The translations under genes and the position numbers were made by a program. 64,000 nt of DNA from Xiphias gladius. Lineage: Eukaryota; Chordata; Actinopteri; Istiophoriformes; Xiphiidae. This document shows, one piece after another, positions 52,833-63,716 of this stretch (the stretch's first letter is position 1; each line of letters starts with the position of its first letter). The notes under the pieces were generated by a model that was not told the origin of the DNA, did no database searches, and was given only the letters and a program-made list of their open reading frames with translations. The DNA is taken from the NCBI RefSeq assembly GCF_016859285.1, contig NC_053419.1:11062501-11126500 (forward strand), given 5' to 3'.

Positions 52833-54722
52833 TGACTCACTCTGTGCTTTAATCCTTCTGCTGCCCACCATCCGAAGATGCTTCCGGAAGTTCCTGTGGG
52901 TAGAGAATTCAAAACGAAGGAGGGATAACCGAGGACAGAGGAAGAACCAAAATGTCAAGAAGAGAAAGAGGAAAGAGGGAGGGGTGGGTGGGAAATGACA
53001 AAGCAAGGCAAGACAAAAAAGGAGTTAAGTGTCAAGCTTCTATTTCAAAAAGAGGTTGAAAAGATAATTATAAGTAAATATACACATTGCTGTGTCAGTG
53101 TGAGTTGAAAACACTGGTCACAGGAGCAGTGTGGGTGCAATGTACCACATTGCAAAAATATCTCTTTTCATCGGCTTTTATAGTGTGGACTTATGAGATT
53201 CATTCATGTAACAGAAACCAAAGGGAGACCCTAGTATTGTGTTTAGTAGGTTTTGAAAGACCTGCTCTGAGCACACCCACATCAGAGGCAAAGTTAGAGC
53301 ATCAGAGGGAGTTCATTTTGCCAAACTGGTGCATATTGGAGTAGGTTTCTCTACTTTTCCAAGCAGATGATGGCTGCTTTGTTGATGGTGTCTGTTGCCA
53401 ACACAGGTGCAACTTGGTTTAGAAGTTCAAGCCTGATTGATATAATTTATATTTGAGACCGATACCAACAACAATATTTGAGATCTGCAATATCTGTTTT
53501 TAACAAATGCATAACATAAACGTTTTTGATAAGGATCTCTCAAATTTGGTTCCTAAAGAACAGTGACTGAACATATGTGCTGAGCCAGACGAGATGAACA
53601 CATCAGCACAGTATCTTTGGAAATTACGCCCTTTTTGGGATGAATCTGCTCCTCATGATTTACATCCAAGACCAACTTTAAGTGCCATCGCAGGCAGTAG
53701 TGTGCCCTTTATGTAGCAAGGCGAAATGTAAAGGTATAGAGGATAAAACACAGAAGAAACAGAAGCCAAAGATTTTACCTTGTCATTGAACATAATGCAG
53801 GTTCCTGCAGTCTGTCAATAGAGTCGGACATAATGTATACCCAAATAAAAAACCTGGATGCACAAACCAGGCTTTTTCTTTTCTTCATTATTCAGATGTA
53901 ATGATAAAGAAACTAGACTACTAAGATACATTTCAGTGAGGCTAATCATCGGATAATGCGGCTCTTCAATGAAAAATATTTTTCTGTTGACATCGAAATT
54001 AATCAGGAAACGCACACTGAGAGAATAAGATTGTAACTGTCAGAGATCTGTTTTATTGTTTTTGACGTGAGCAGTGTTTTACTCGCATTAAATAAGCACA
54101 CTCATTTATCAGATTTACCTCAGGGAGTGTTACCTGGAATGTACATAGCTAAATGTGTATGAACTTAAACTGTAATTTACAACGTTAGAAAGTAAACATA
54201 CTATTTAGTCCAAGAGGTAAACAATGTTAATTTATCTTTTTTTAACCATTAAACTTATACATTTGGAAACATGGCTTACAACTGACATCGTACTTGGTCC
54301 ATTGCTTCACACAATCTAAAGAGTGAATATGTAAAATTATCAAAGAAATCCCTGCAAAAATGTGGAGGTAGTTTCTCGTGTCAGTTTGCAATGTTTTGTA
54401 TTGACCCTTATTGACTTTCAGGGGGCTTTCATATCTCTTAGCAACCATATCACGAAACTATGTTTTGGTAGTCTGTAAGTAATTATACATACAGGGTTTG
54501 CATTACCATGCTCCACTTGAAATCCATTTAGTGTCTTTAATAACAACATAGCAATAGGCTTTGCATAGTTTTTTTTTCTGTGATTTGCTGCCTAATCCTG
54601 ACATGACGTTCCGTCCAAGAGCCCCAGATAAACATCCTTTTTATCTTTCTGCCTCCCTCCCATGTCACATCTACACACAGTTGGGGTACATCGAGCTATC
54701 AGTCAACAGTCATAATCAATGA

Positions 54723-54800
<78 letters not shown>

Positions 54801-57800
54801 TGGGAAGTATATCCATGTACATCTGGCAGTAGAGAAGCACAGAAAAATCAAAGAAACGTTGGTTTACCTCCATAAAATTTCCGCAGTACAAGAGTTAACC
54901 TGCAACATCAAACTGAATTTCACTGCCAATTTTATGAGCAAAACTAATTTCGTAATGCCAAAACATGGCTGACAAGGAGCAAATATACAGTAGTACTAGC
55001 AATTCCAGATGAGCAACATCATTGTTACTTCCTTTGTACTTTGTTAAAGAGATCTTAAACACACTAACACACTGAGTCAACTTTTCACCCTGAGTCCCCT
55101 GTGCAGCTGCCAACAGAGGAGACGTGTGGAGACAGTTAATGAGATTTAGACAGAGGGGGAAATTTGAGAGAAACCATCTCCACCTCCATCTCCAACTAAA
55201 GACAATCTGAAAAGTTGTTTTACCTATTTACAAGTTCCATATTTTATCCTATTATTATTATTATATTTACTACGGTGTACTCCTGTTCCATTTGCTATTT
55301 CTGCTATGTATGGGCTTCCAACTATAATAAAATTTGAAAGAGGTGAACTATCCCCTAAATTATTAGTAACGCAAATTTTCTCCATTCCTCTGCTACCTTA
55401 CAACTCTGTTTCTGGACCAGGAACAGATTATAGTGATGCAGTCAAAGGTCAATTTGTGAAACAGTACAGGTATAAGAAAGTATCTCTTCCCTGTTAAACA
55501 GGACACTGAATGATGCATTTAATTTACAAAGAAAAACAACATATTCAGTAAGACGAACTGCATGATCAGCAACAACTAGAATGGTGCATCAGTCAGAGCG
55601 GCAGTACTTATAGAAACTGAGACTTCAAAAATCCTAAGAAAATAACCACATTCTTCGCTTACCTATAGTAATTGCTCTTTATAACTATAGTTCAACACGT
55701 CTTCATTATTATGTTCGATTTACACACAGTGCAAAACTGAGCACATTCAGTCCACCAAAGCAAACACAACAGGACTCTTAACTATGAGCAGATGAGGATC
55801 ATCCTCAGCCTTCACTGCTTCTTGACAGAAGCCCTGTCTGCAGACTGCTACTGTATGAAAATAATCATTTCTGGAATTCTCTATGGCTTTGTCCATGTCT
55901 ACATTAAAGCCTATACACGTCCGCACTAGTGTTTTACTTTATTAACGTTGGCCATCTAGAAATGACACAAAATACGAAAGCTTTGTGCCTTCTGAAAAGA
56001 AGCTCTCTGCTGTTTTCAAAGTGTTGTTTGTTAGTTATAGAGAAATAGGCCTGAAAAACAAAGAGTTTCACCAATCTGGAATACATCATATGTTGTTTCA
56101 TCAAGAAATCTCATTTGTGACTTCCCCTGTCCACACTTGAACACAAGACCATGGTGTTTTCTAATTTATTCACCTTGAGATGGTTTTTCTGTCTGATCTG
56201 TTTTTAAGTGGTCAAACAATAAGCTTAGTTAGGATAAAGGACCACAATTGGAATGCCTTTTAAAATTTGACTGCCTTAAGATGAATGTGGCCTTAGTGTG
56301 ATATGATATAATCTTTCTGTAAGTGATATTTTCAGGTGAATGCAGAATATTTTCCAGTGGATTTTTAGTGCAAGGAGGCAGTACTGTTCCTAAAAGTTTG
56401 TTCTGCTATATTTTTCCAAATGTTCAAATCACTAATATTGAATGAAATAACACACAAGGTTAATGACGTTGACACTGCAGATGGATGACGCTGAGATGTC
56501 AAAGGAATTGAGATGTACTGCATGGTGTCACATTCACCATCTGCCCCTGTGTGAAAGGGCATCTGGGCCCGAGGGGAACGGTTTCAGAACTTGTTACTGA
56601 TGTAATTTCTCTTCCAAGTGTTACAGAATCTCACTACGTGTTTCCAATGGCTTTCAAATGTTGTTTTTTCTGACTTTAATGTCATATTATGCAACCCAAC
56701 TTTCAAAACTTTTGACAAAGCCATTCGGAGAGATGGGCACTATGATTTATCAACCAATACGAGTACATTTATCTTATTTTAAAGCTTTTGTTAACCACCC
56801 ATACAGCATACCCATTGGGTCTTTTCAGTTTTGTCTAGAAATAAAAATCTGATTCATTGTGTTTGCCAGTACAAATCTGGCCCAGAAACTGGGGCACTGT
56901 AGCAGGGCATCCAGTAAGCAGATCCTTTTAGGTCCTATCGAAAGCTACCGACGTCCTCACACCTTCGAGTGCCACGTTCTGACTCTAGATGTAGCTGTAA
57001 AAAAGGGACAGAGGAGCTGTAGGCAGAAACGAGCACAAACAGCACTCAAGCACATCACAGCCTGGCAGGGGACACGTCGTACCTCGGGATGACTTCTGCT
57101 GAATCCTGTTCCCTCACTATCCTTTTTCTCTGCACAAATCCCCGGAAAGCCCTGCCAGGACGTGGCACAGTATTAAAGGGATGAGAGAAGGCGAATGCTT
57201 GTGTAGCGAGGGGTAGGACAGTGCAGGGAGGCTGATGCCAGGGCTTTTAGCTGCAGGGTTTATTTGGCTGTGAAGGGGAGGCTGTTGTGGGTAGGCAGCA
57301 GCTAGCTTTGACCATGAAGACCAGAAAGTTAAAACACATCACCAGCTCAGATCTTCTTTCCTGTTCACTCCTGCAACAAATGTGCCAGTCTGCATGTGAC
57401 GTAATCCATCCTCCAACGGGAACACTGATCTTGTGACAGGCTTTTCAGTCTTTCCACTTGAGATGTAATTCTTAAAGAGAGACTTCATTTTGGGGGAATT
57501 TTATAATTCTTCATACTTTCATGCTTGTTTTAGTAAATCCTCATGTTCACTTTAAAGATACGTTGAGTTTTGTAGGGCTGTACTCTCTCGGTCGAAGGGT
57601 CGATTGGTTTGTCGATATGTTCTCGTTCGACCAAATTTTTATTGGTCGGGCAATCGCTGATGGTACTTTCTGAGGAGAAAGTATATATTCCTATATATTC
57701 CTCAATAGTTCTTGTGCTGGGATCAGCAGTTGATTTGGTTCTGTTTTCGGAAGTCATAAGAATACGGGCAGGTGCAAGCTGGTCGGCTCTGAATCTGTTA

Positions 57801-60800
57801 AAATAATTAGGTTAAGATTATTTAATATGCTGCAGATACAACTTTTTTTTATGTTTATTTATAATAATATTTATTTATAATATAGGCTAATAAGGCTACC
57901 AGGTAGAGTGCACCCAGTGCACTTGTGCCAATTTTTTAAATCTAGACCCCTCAACCAGTCAATTGGTTGAAAAGTAGGTACGATTTCAATCAACCAAGAT
58001 TTTCTTTGGTTGACTACAGCCCTAGGGTTTTGAGCTTACACTAGCTTGATTAAACAACTGGAGGTCTGGGCTAAATTAGCAGCTCCACTCGAAAAAGTGC
58101 ACATTCTCCAACGCTGTGGGTTTAATACATCTGATCTGACACGAGGGTTCTTCGTTAAATTTTTTCGTTAAAGCTATAATCCAGTTAACAAGAGGTCTAC
58201 AGCAAAGAAAGCAAAGTATTTGTAGAGGCCTGCAATTCATTTAAGTCAGCCACTGTGAAACTTGGAAAATGATCTGGCAAGAAGAAAGCTATTCCACTGG
58301 GTTCACTCTGAACTTTCATGTGTCAAAGTACAAAAATGTTGTGAAATTCATCACTTTCAATGTGTGGTTATGTCTTCAACAGACTTAAATATTGTTAACC
58401 TGGAAATATATGACCCAACAATCCTGTGAAGGTGATTAACATTTGTCCATAACAGACACAGAGCTAGAGATAGAGCATCTCCAACCATGCTAAACATAAT
58501 AGTTTGTGTGTTCAACAATACTCTACTGTGGGTACTTTGACTCTGGGTAACTAGAGGAAAGTAGTTAGCAAAATTCCCCCAAAACAACATGTCTCCTTAC
58601 TGTCAAAGGTTGGTGTTATACTATATTTTTGTTGGTGTGAACAAATCCCGTTAAAAAGGCTGAGCCCTGTTGTACAAACTGAAGACATAAATCTTTAAAA
58701 ACTTGTCACAAATTTATAGTTTCAGTTTCAAAAAAGGCTGATTAAGTACCTGAAACAGCGAGGCTCCATAGCTTTTATGAATTACTAAAGTAAGTACTCA
58801 AACAAGAGTAAATCGTGCATAATTTGCAGACTATTTTAGCCATATATATTAACATACATTTGGAGCGATTGTGCATTATGACATCATCAGGATGGTGTCT
58901 GCAGGTTTTACTCAAAAAAGTTACGCTACCCATTCTGATCGGAATGGAGGAACACGTTACTTCGAGTAATGGTATGGCCCACTGATGTATGTTAAATACT
59001 GTAGTTTTTAGCTATGCTAGCGGTTTAACTGTGGCTGGCGATGTCAGTCGCTCAGTCCAAATCTGAATTTGTCCTTTTGGTTTATGGACAAATAACTTAG
59101 ATATTATCGGTGAACTAAGGCAGTAAACATGGTAAACACTGTACCTGCTGAATATTGACAAGTTGTCTGCATCATTGTTAGCATGTTGTCTTGCTATCAT
59201 GGGCATTTAACTCAAAGCATTGCTGTGCCTAAGTACAGCCTCACAGAGCTGCTACTGTGACTGTAGACTCTTAGTCTTGTTGGACAACAATGGGGCTCTA
59301 TGGCACAGAGGAATAAGCTCTACTGCATTCTGGCTACACAGACAATTCTTGTCAGTAGGTTCACTTCATTGTTGGTTTGGTCTTTTCATGATTTTATTTG
59401 ATCAAGATAAGAACAAAAATAGAATATCACCAGATGTATCCCATAATTATTGTAAAAAAAAAATTGAATAAACCCCAAACCTTTACTTTGAGCTATTAGG
59501 CAGAGATTGGCTCAGTCAACACAAGAAAGAGAACTTGAAAAACATCAGCGTTTAAGAGAAGCTTGGGTTAGCTGGGTTTAGTTAGGCAAGGTGTGGTTGG
59601 AGCAGGGGGTGTGCTGTATGAAATGTCAATGTTTGGCTTGGCAATACACGATTAGTGTTATCAATGTTAGCATTCATCTGATTGCTCAACTAACTTCTCA
59701 GCAAGGTTATACACTATGTACAAAAGTTAACGATTTGCATGCAACAAATTTCATACTGCATATGTATCTACCAAGGGTTTATCAGACTTATTGAATAGTT
59801 TTAAAACTGACTGATAACTGATTTCTTTTTAAACTCCAACTGATAAAATAGTTTTACCAGATAGCACCACGGATCACACGTTGGCACTATAAATACTTGT
59901 TCTGAACAAATCTCTCTAGAGCCAATTGCCACAGTTAGTGCCAAACATGGCTAAAGTCAGCCAGCACAGATTCTGTGATAATAAGTGATGTCTGTGCAGT
60001 AGGATTAGAGCACAAACATTAGTGCCACAAAAATGTTAAATGGCCAAACTCTATCTATCACTGTGCGTGTGTGTATGTGCGTGTGCGTGTGCGTGTGCGC
60101 ATGCACGTGTGCACACGGGCCAAACTGATAGGGCTGCTGGCTGGATGTGAACTGACAGGGTTTAGGTCAGCCAACACACAGACGGACATTTTCCTGACTT
60201 GGGCTTGGCAGACTTACTCAGCTGCAGTGGATATAATCCACTGCAGCTGAGTAAGTCTTTATCACCGCTGTTTCATGAAAATCCTATAACTCAGTATTTC
60301 CCCTTTCGGCTTTTTTTTCTACCTGACAATCCATAACTGTCAATTAGAAAATGATTATTGAAAAACATAAATTTTTTTTAGACGATTTTCCATATCAATA
60401 AGAGCATTATATAATCTGTCCTGGTTAGTATAAGCCAGAAGAAAGAAAATAAGTTGCAATTTGTTGTAAACAACTCACAACTACCTATCCACCCACACAC
60501 AAACATATACTGTAAACTCCCTTTATTTAACTTACTGTGGTCATTGTGTTTTCTGCTGTAACTCAAACACCCAGTGCAAGGATGGAGGTAAAATGGTAGA
60601 CATTGAGGTAAGGAACAGCAGGACAAGAGGTAAGCGAGCTAAAAAAAAAATTAAAAAAAAGAAAGAAAGCAGGCAGGGAAGAATACTCACGATATCCTGT
60701 TTGAGTGTCCCAAGATTAATAAGCATTCAAGAAGAGAAAGAGAGAGAGAAAAAGAAACACAGATTAGGCAGCAATGGGTCCAGGAAACAGAGAGAAGAAC

Positions 60801-63716
60801 TGGGAGAGGCATAATGAGACAGGCGAAAAGAATGTGTCATTATTTGAACTCCATGAATAAAGAGTCAACTCATAACACCACATAATTGTGTATTGAATGG
60901 GCCAAATGGACAAGCGCTTATATATTGACTGAGTCAGACTTTGCGCTTTGAACATTGTCTAACAAGCATCTAATACAAGATGAAAGGTGAAAGGGCAAAA
61001 TTAACATTTAAAAAGAGATAAAATGAAAATGAAAGTCAGGCAGAAACAGATTGCTGTAAGCTGCTGGAGAGTCTAAGTTTTGATGTGAAGTGGTTGTGAG
61101 TTTAGATATCTTTTTAAAGCTACAGGTGATCTGAGGTCAGAACCTCAGGTCACACGCAAGCTCAAGCCCCTTTATACAAAAGCACACGCTCATATTCAAC
61201 TCACATACACTTTTTTTTAACTTCTTTCAAAGACACTGTTAGTTTTGCTTGTGACCATGAACTACAAACTGCATATAGCTTACATTACTGCCTGCGGTTT
61301 TCAAAGTATATATTTTTTGAGTTCGATTACTAATTAGGGAATTATTGGTTTCACCACACTATGAAAAATCAACTTGCAGATACTTGAGACTTGCTTGTCA
61401 ACTTATCACTGTATTTGAATTACAAATCAAATCTAAGGGTTAAACAAGCAGACTTGGATGTTGTAGAAGTGATAATGACGATTTGTCCTAGAATCCATCA
61501 GCAAGAACAGATTTCGAATAAATCCTGCTTGCCAACTGCGTTACCATGCATTAATTATTTAACTTTAACAAAAAATAAATGAATGAATAAATAAAATTGA
61601 CAAAATATTCACTTTGATGGACTGCCCTCCTTGAGCAAGCTTTAAGGGTCTGCAAGCTGATTTTATAGCTTGCTGAAGTAAAAAATCAGCGGCTGCCTAG
61701 AAGGAGGGAAATCAATCTAAGAAACTTATAGCAAATGGTTGGAGGTAATGTAAAGTATGCAATTTACAGTTAATGAGCTAAAACATGCAAAAACACAGGT
61801 ATGGTCCGTTAAGTTTGATTTTCAACACACCAGCCCGACCTTTCGTGTGCGTGTATGTATGTTTGTGTACATGTTAAGTGTATATGTGTGCTTGAAGGCT
61901 GGACACTCACGCCTGCATGGTCGTTGTAGCAGTTTGAAAGGAGAACATATTTTCCTTGGGGAACCAGTTATTATCTTCTGCAATCAGAGAGAAAAATGAT
62001 GATACCAAGGTTAAGAGGGGGGAAAAAAGAAGAATCTTACTGCCATATTTGGCAAATGTCAAAGTAAATTTATAAGAAATATGAAAGCACAAAACCAGCA
62101 ACAGCACCAGCACTTCACAGTCCACCACTCCACAAATGGAGAGAGGGAGACACACAGGAAGAGACAGCAGAGGAAAAAGACGGGGAGACGAAGATTCAGA
62201 ACTACAGACCACCACGTCACATCCAACATCAAACCCTCAATCCCCACCAGACCTGAGAGGATATAGATTTGAAAAAGTGTGTTGTATTTAATGTAATACT
62301 CGCTCACTTTTAAGGTATGTTTTACTTTAATTCATCCAAACACTAAGCCTATGGTATATGTATGATCCATGTCACTGGACTGATTTTATCACATTAAAGT
62401 AACTTAGAATGGAAAATTAACTGTTACATTTCTTAGTTATTCCTCACTAAATGTTTACTAAAGTATGATTTGATACTTTTTTCACTGAAGTGGTCCTAAA
62501 ATTTAGAAAATGCCTACAGTTATCACTAACACATAGAATTAAATTCTCACATGAAGTAGACTAATAGGGAAGCAAGCGTAAATGGACCCTTTATGGATGT
62601 TCACTGTGAGTTCTCTTGCAAATGATTGAAAATAGTCAAATGCTATTTCATCTCTGGTCATATAAAACGCCACCAATCCCAGGCACAGGGCCATATGAAC
62701 AGCCCCGCTAGACCCTCCCGCCCTTGTTTGGATTTCAGCGCCTCTCCCTTCCTCTTTGTCCTCCGCCCTCTCACCTCTCTCCAGCCCAGTCACCCGGTCC
62801 ACACTCCACATCCGCTCTAGGCGTCTGTGCTGCTTGCCTGCCTCTCGGGACGCACTGTCCAGGTCCAGGGAGCCCTGGCTCCGTGAGGGGGCGCCACTGC
62901 ACGAGTCACAGGCCAGCCCGCTGCACTCCGCCTCTCCTTTTCCACCCTCGCCCCAGCTGCGGATGTTGTGGGCACTGACAGACGTCTGCAGCATGGGTTG
63001 AGACAGGTGATGGTGGTGGTGGGAGTGGTGTGATGCATGATGGGAGTGGGAACCGGCGACGTTTAGAGACTGCTGCTGCTGCTGGCTGCTACTGCTGCTT
63101 CCGCTTGCCCCGCTGCCTCCTCCGCTGCTGGAGGGCGCATTGGTGCCCATGATGGCGTGGTGGTGGTGGTTACTATGGTGATGATTGCTGTGGTGATGGT
63201 TGCTGTGGTGGTGGCTGCTACCACAGCTGCTGGTGCCACGGCCGCTGCTGGCGTGGTGATACTGAGTCGGAGATGAAGAGGTGGAAGAAGGGGAAGTGGA
63301 GGGCTGGATCAAGCCACCTCTGGATCCCACGCCGCCACCCCCCGACTTTTCCTTCAGGACGTCCAGTTCTAGGCTCTCCTTGCTGCCCCGGCCGCTGCTC
63401 ATCAGCATACCGTGCTGGGTAGTGATGGTGTACACGCGGGCAGGCTGCAGGGTGCACTCGACACACTTCTGCTGGTCTTCCTCAGCTGAGAAGCTGCGCT
63501 CAAGGGACAACCGCGCCGGCTTGGTAGAAATGGTGATGGAGGGGGGAGGTGGCTGGAGCAAGCCCAGTGGCTGTTTTACCAAGCTGGGCTCTGTGTTCTC
63601 CTTACAGCCCTTGGTAGTGTTGGTGCAGAGATGGGGGTGGTTGTTGTTGTTGGGGCCAATCGTGTCACTTGGCGACTCTGGGTCCGGACCCACCAAGGTT
63701 TCACACAGAAGATGAG
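37437..63716 (-). CDS. unnamed conserved vertebrate protein, 3' thirteen coding exons (5' end outside window)
   Basis: Minus-strand exons in order: 63716-62775, 61977-61911, 60696-60691 (6 nt), 52893-52841, 51186-51097, 47674-47544, 46592-46509, 46251-46218, 45168-45098, 44864-44785, 43999-43897, 39063-38988, 37534-37437 (stop 37437-37439). Every border is AG/GT and every phase joins, giving 611 codons. Residues 1-314 are low complexity: Ser/Gly-rich, a His-rich block (about 168-187), Gln5, a second His-rich block. The rest looks globular and conserved: NNWFPKENMFSFQTATTTMQ, RKHLRMVGSRR, SFSRSWSDPTP (likely a phosphoserine site), DDFIPPKIM, RRDDPSIIPILYDHEHATFD, MLIFCQGGPGHLYLLK, ESPLELSAQG, ending FRLYRLWKTRQHSKLLDYEDFL. 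The conserved part matches a vertebrate sequence I remember but cannot name, so no function is given. No membrane segment or signal peptide is seen in the visible part. Confidence 0.9.
37734..37801. repeat. (TG)n microsatellite with TGCG end
   Basis: About 26 TG units then GCGTGCGTGCATGCG. It lies in the last intron of the minus-strand gene, about 200 bases upstream of its final exon. Confidence 0.96.
38108..38207 (+). repeat. dispersed repeat, copy A
   Basis: Aligns over about 85 bases with 53651-53737 in the same orientation (cctcacaatttatgtccaa... versus cctcatgatttacatccaa..., through ...taaaggt in both). Seen by direct comparison within the window. The family is unnamed; it lies in an intron of the minus-strand gene. 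Confidence 0.7.
39815..39861. mobile_element. end of a fish hAT-like short element
   Basis: The string gtattaatcaacagtgaaaa, then taatcattagttgcagcttt, resembles the right end of abundant fish elements (...aaaataatcgttagttgcagccctaa). The left end was not identified; the element may begin near 39560. Confidence 0.4.
42235..42430 (+). repeat. dispersed fish repeat ('caatatcacaaatcacaaat' family)
   Basis: Contains gtccaatatcacaaatcaca, 'acaccctctgtctttagaccctc', 'atcggataaggaaaa' and 'ggaggaaacctctggaagagcaac'. This ordered set I remember as a very common interspersed sequence of teleost genomes. The superfamily is not known to me. Confidence 0.6.
43727..43753. repeat. 12-bp perfect inverted repeat
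   Basis: Arms AATGTTTCATAT and ATATGAAACATT separated by GAA, intronic. AT-rich, so chance origin is possible. Confidence 0.75.
45262..45287. repeat. (GA)n tract
   Basis: A short AG/GA run, about 90 bases upstream (in minus-strand sense) of the acceptor of the EEIEKKL exon. On the transcript it is a pyrimidine tract (CT)n. Confidence 0.85.
47675..51096 (-). other. 3.4-kb intron of the unnamed gene
   Basis: AT-rich, no gene seen. Around 48530-48690 there is a stretch rich in 'gttcaactca', 'gagttcatttaac' and 'cttaact' strings that may be another old repeat. Confidence 0.6.
51219..51262. repeat. (CA)n microsatellite
   Basis: A CA tract with two CCCA interruptions, 33 bases upstream (minus-strand sense) of the TFAERRSKSFSRSW exon; the transcript shows (TG)n close to the acceptor. 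Confidence 0.93.
52769..52829. repeat. (CA)30 microsatellite adjacent to a splice donor
   Basis: Uninterrupted CA dinucleotides ending 11 bases from the donor of the RKHLRMVGSRR exon (exon end 52841). In the transcript sense this is (UG)n just inside the intron. Confidence 0.96.
53635..53737 (+). repeat. dispersed repeat, copy B
   Basis: Second copy of the repeat at 38108-38207, same orientation. Most positions agree from cctca(c/t)(a/g)attta to (g)taaaggt. Confidence 0.7.
54725..54798. repeat. (TG)37 microsatellite
   Basis: Uninterrupted TG dinucleotides, the longest simple repeat in the window. Confidence 0.97.
57573..58024. mobile_element. hAT-like non-autonomous element (about 450 bp) with 8-bp target duplication
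   Basis: The ends are inverted: TAGGGCTGTA at the left and TACAGCCCTA at the right. Flanking 8-mers are gagttttg (57565-57572) and gggttttg (58025-58032), matching at 7 of 8, the duplication length of hAT transposons. Subterminal parts carry repeated ggtcga/tcgacca and caaccaa/ttggttga strings. There is no transposase frame, so it would have been moved in trans. Confidence 0.82.
60061..60112. repeat. imperfect (TG/CG)n tract
   Basis: Alternating purine-pyrimidine GTGTGCGTGTGCG... sequence, about 50 bases, in an intron of the minus-strand gene. Confidence 0.85.
60211..60257. repeat. 22-bp perfect inverted repeat with 3-base spacer
   Basis: The left arm gacttactcagctgcagtgg+at (60211-60232) and right arm 60236-60257 are exact reverse complements, separated by ATA. 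The 47-base unit is in the intron upstream of the 6-nt microexon's downstream neighbour. Confidence 0.95.
60691..60696 (-). other. 6-nt microexon (GATATC)
   Basis: On the minus strand the sequence is caaacag|GATATC|gtgagtatt. The upstream exon ends GC (phase 2) and the downstream exon starts G, so inclusion gives TTTMQ-A-I-S-N-FRKHL and skipping gives TTTMQ-A-N-FRKHL; both are in frame. The inclusion form matches the vertebrate sequence I remember. A TGC lies about 30 bases upstream between a long pyrimidine tract and the AG, an arrangement known for SRRM4-dependent neuronal microexons. Confidence 0.65.
62775..63716 (-). other. large Ser/His/Gln-rich exon of the unnamed gene
   Basis: A 942-nt exon between tacattctag and GAGAG|GTGAGA. 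It encodes 313 whole codons plus split ends, starting HLLCETLVGPDPESPSDT. It includes LSLERSFSAEE, QPARVYTITTQHGML, alternating HHHSN units, QQQQQ and SHHSHHHHH, and ends RLERMWSVDRVTGLER. The His codons are mostly CAC and CAT in a SNHHH periodic pattern, suggesting repeat expansion. The plus-strand open frames over this exon are antisense shadows. Confidence 0.88.

Larger units (their letters stand above)
52897..60690 (-). other. largest intron of the unnamed gene (7.8 kb)
   Basis: Between the microexon and the RKHLRMVGSRR exon (52893-52841). It holds a hAT-like element at 57573-58024, a dispersed repeat at 53635-53737, a (TG)n tract at 54725-54798 and an inverted repeat at 60211-60257. No other gene is recognised. 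Confidence 0.7.

Noticed and set aside
60211..60257. microRNA precursor
   Set aside because: A 3-base loop and fully perfect arms of only 22 bp do not fit a Drosha/Dicer precursor; no flanking lower stem was seen.
63281..63715. Plus-strand open frame of 144 codons
   Set aside because: Antisense shadow of the large Ser/His-rich exon on the minus strand, whose borders and phases fit the other exons.
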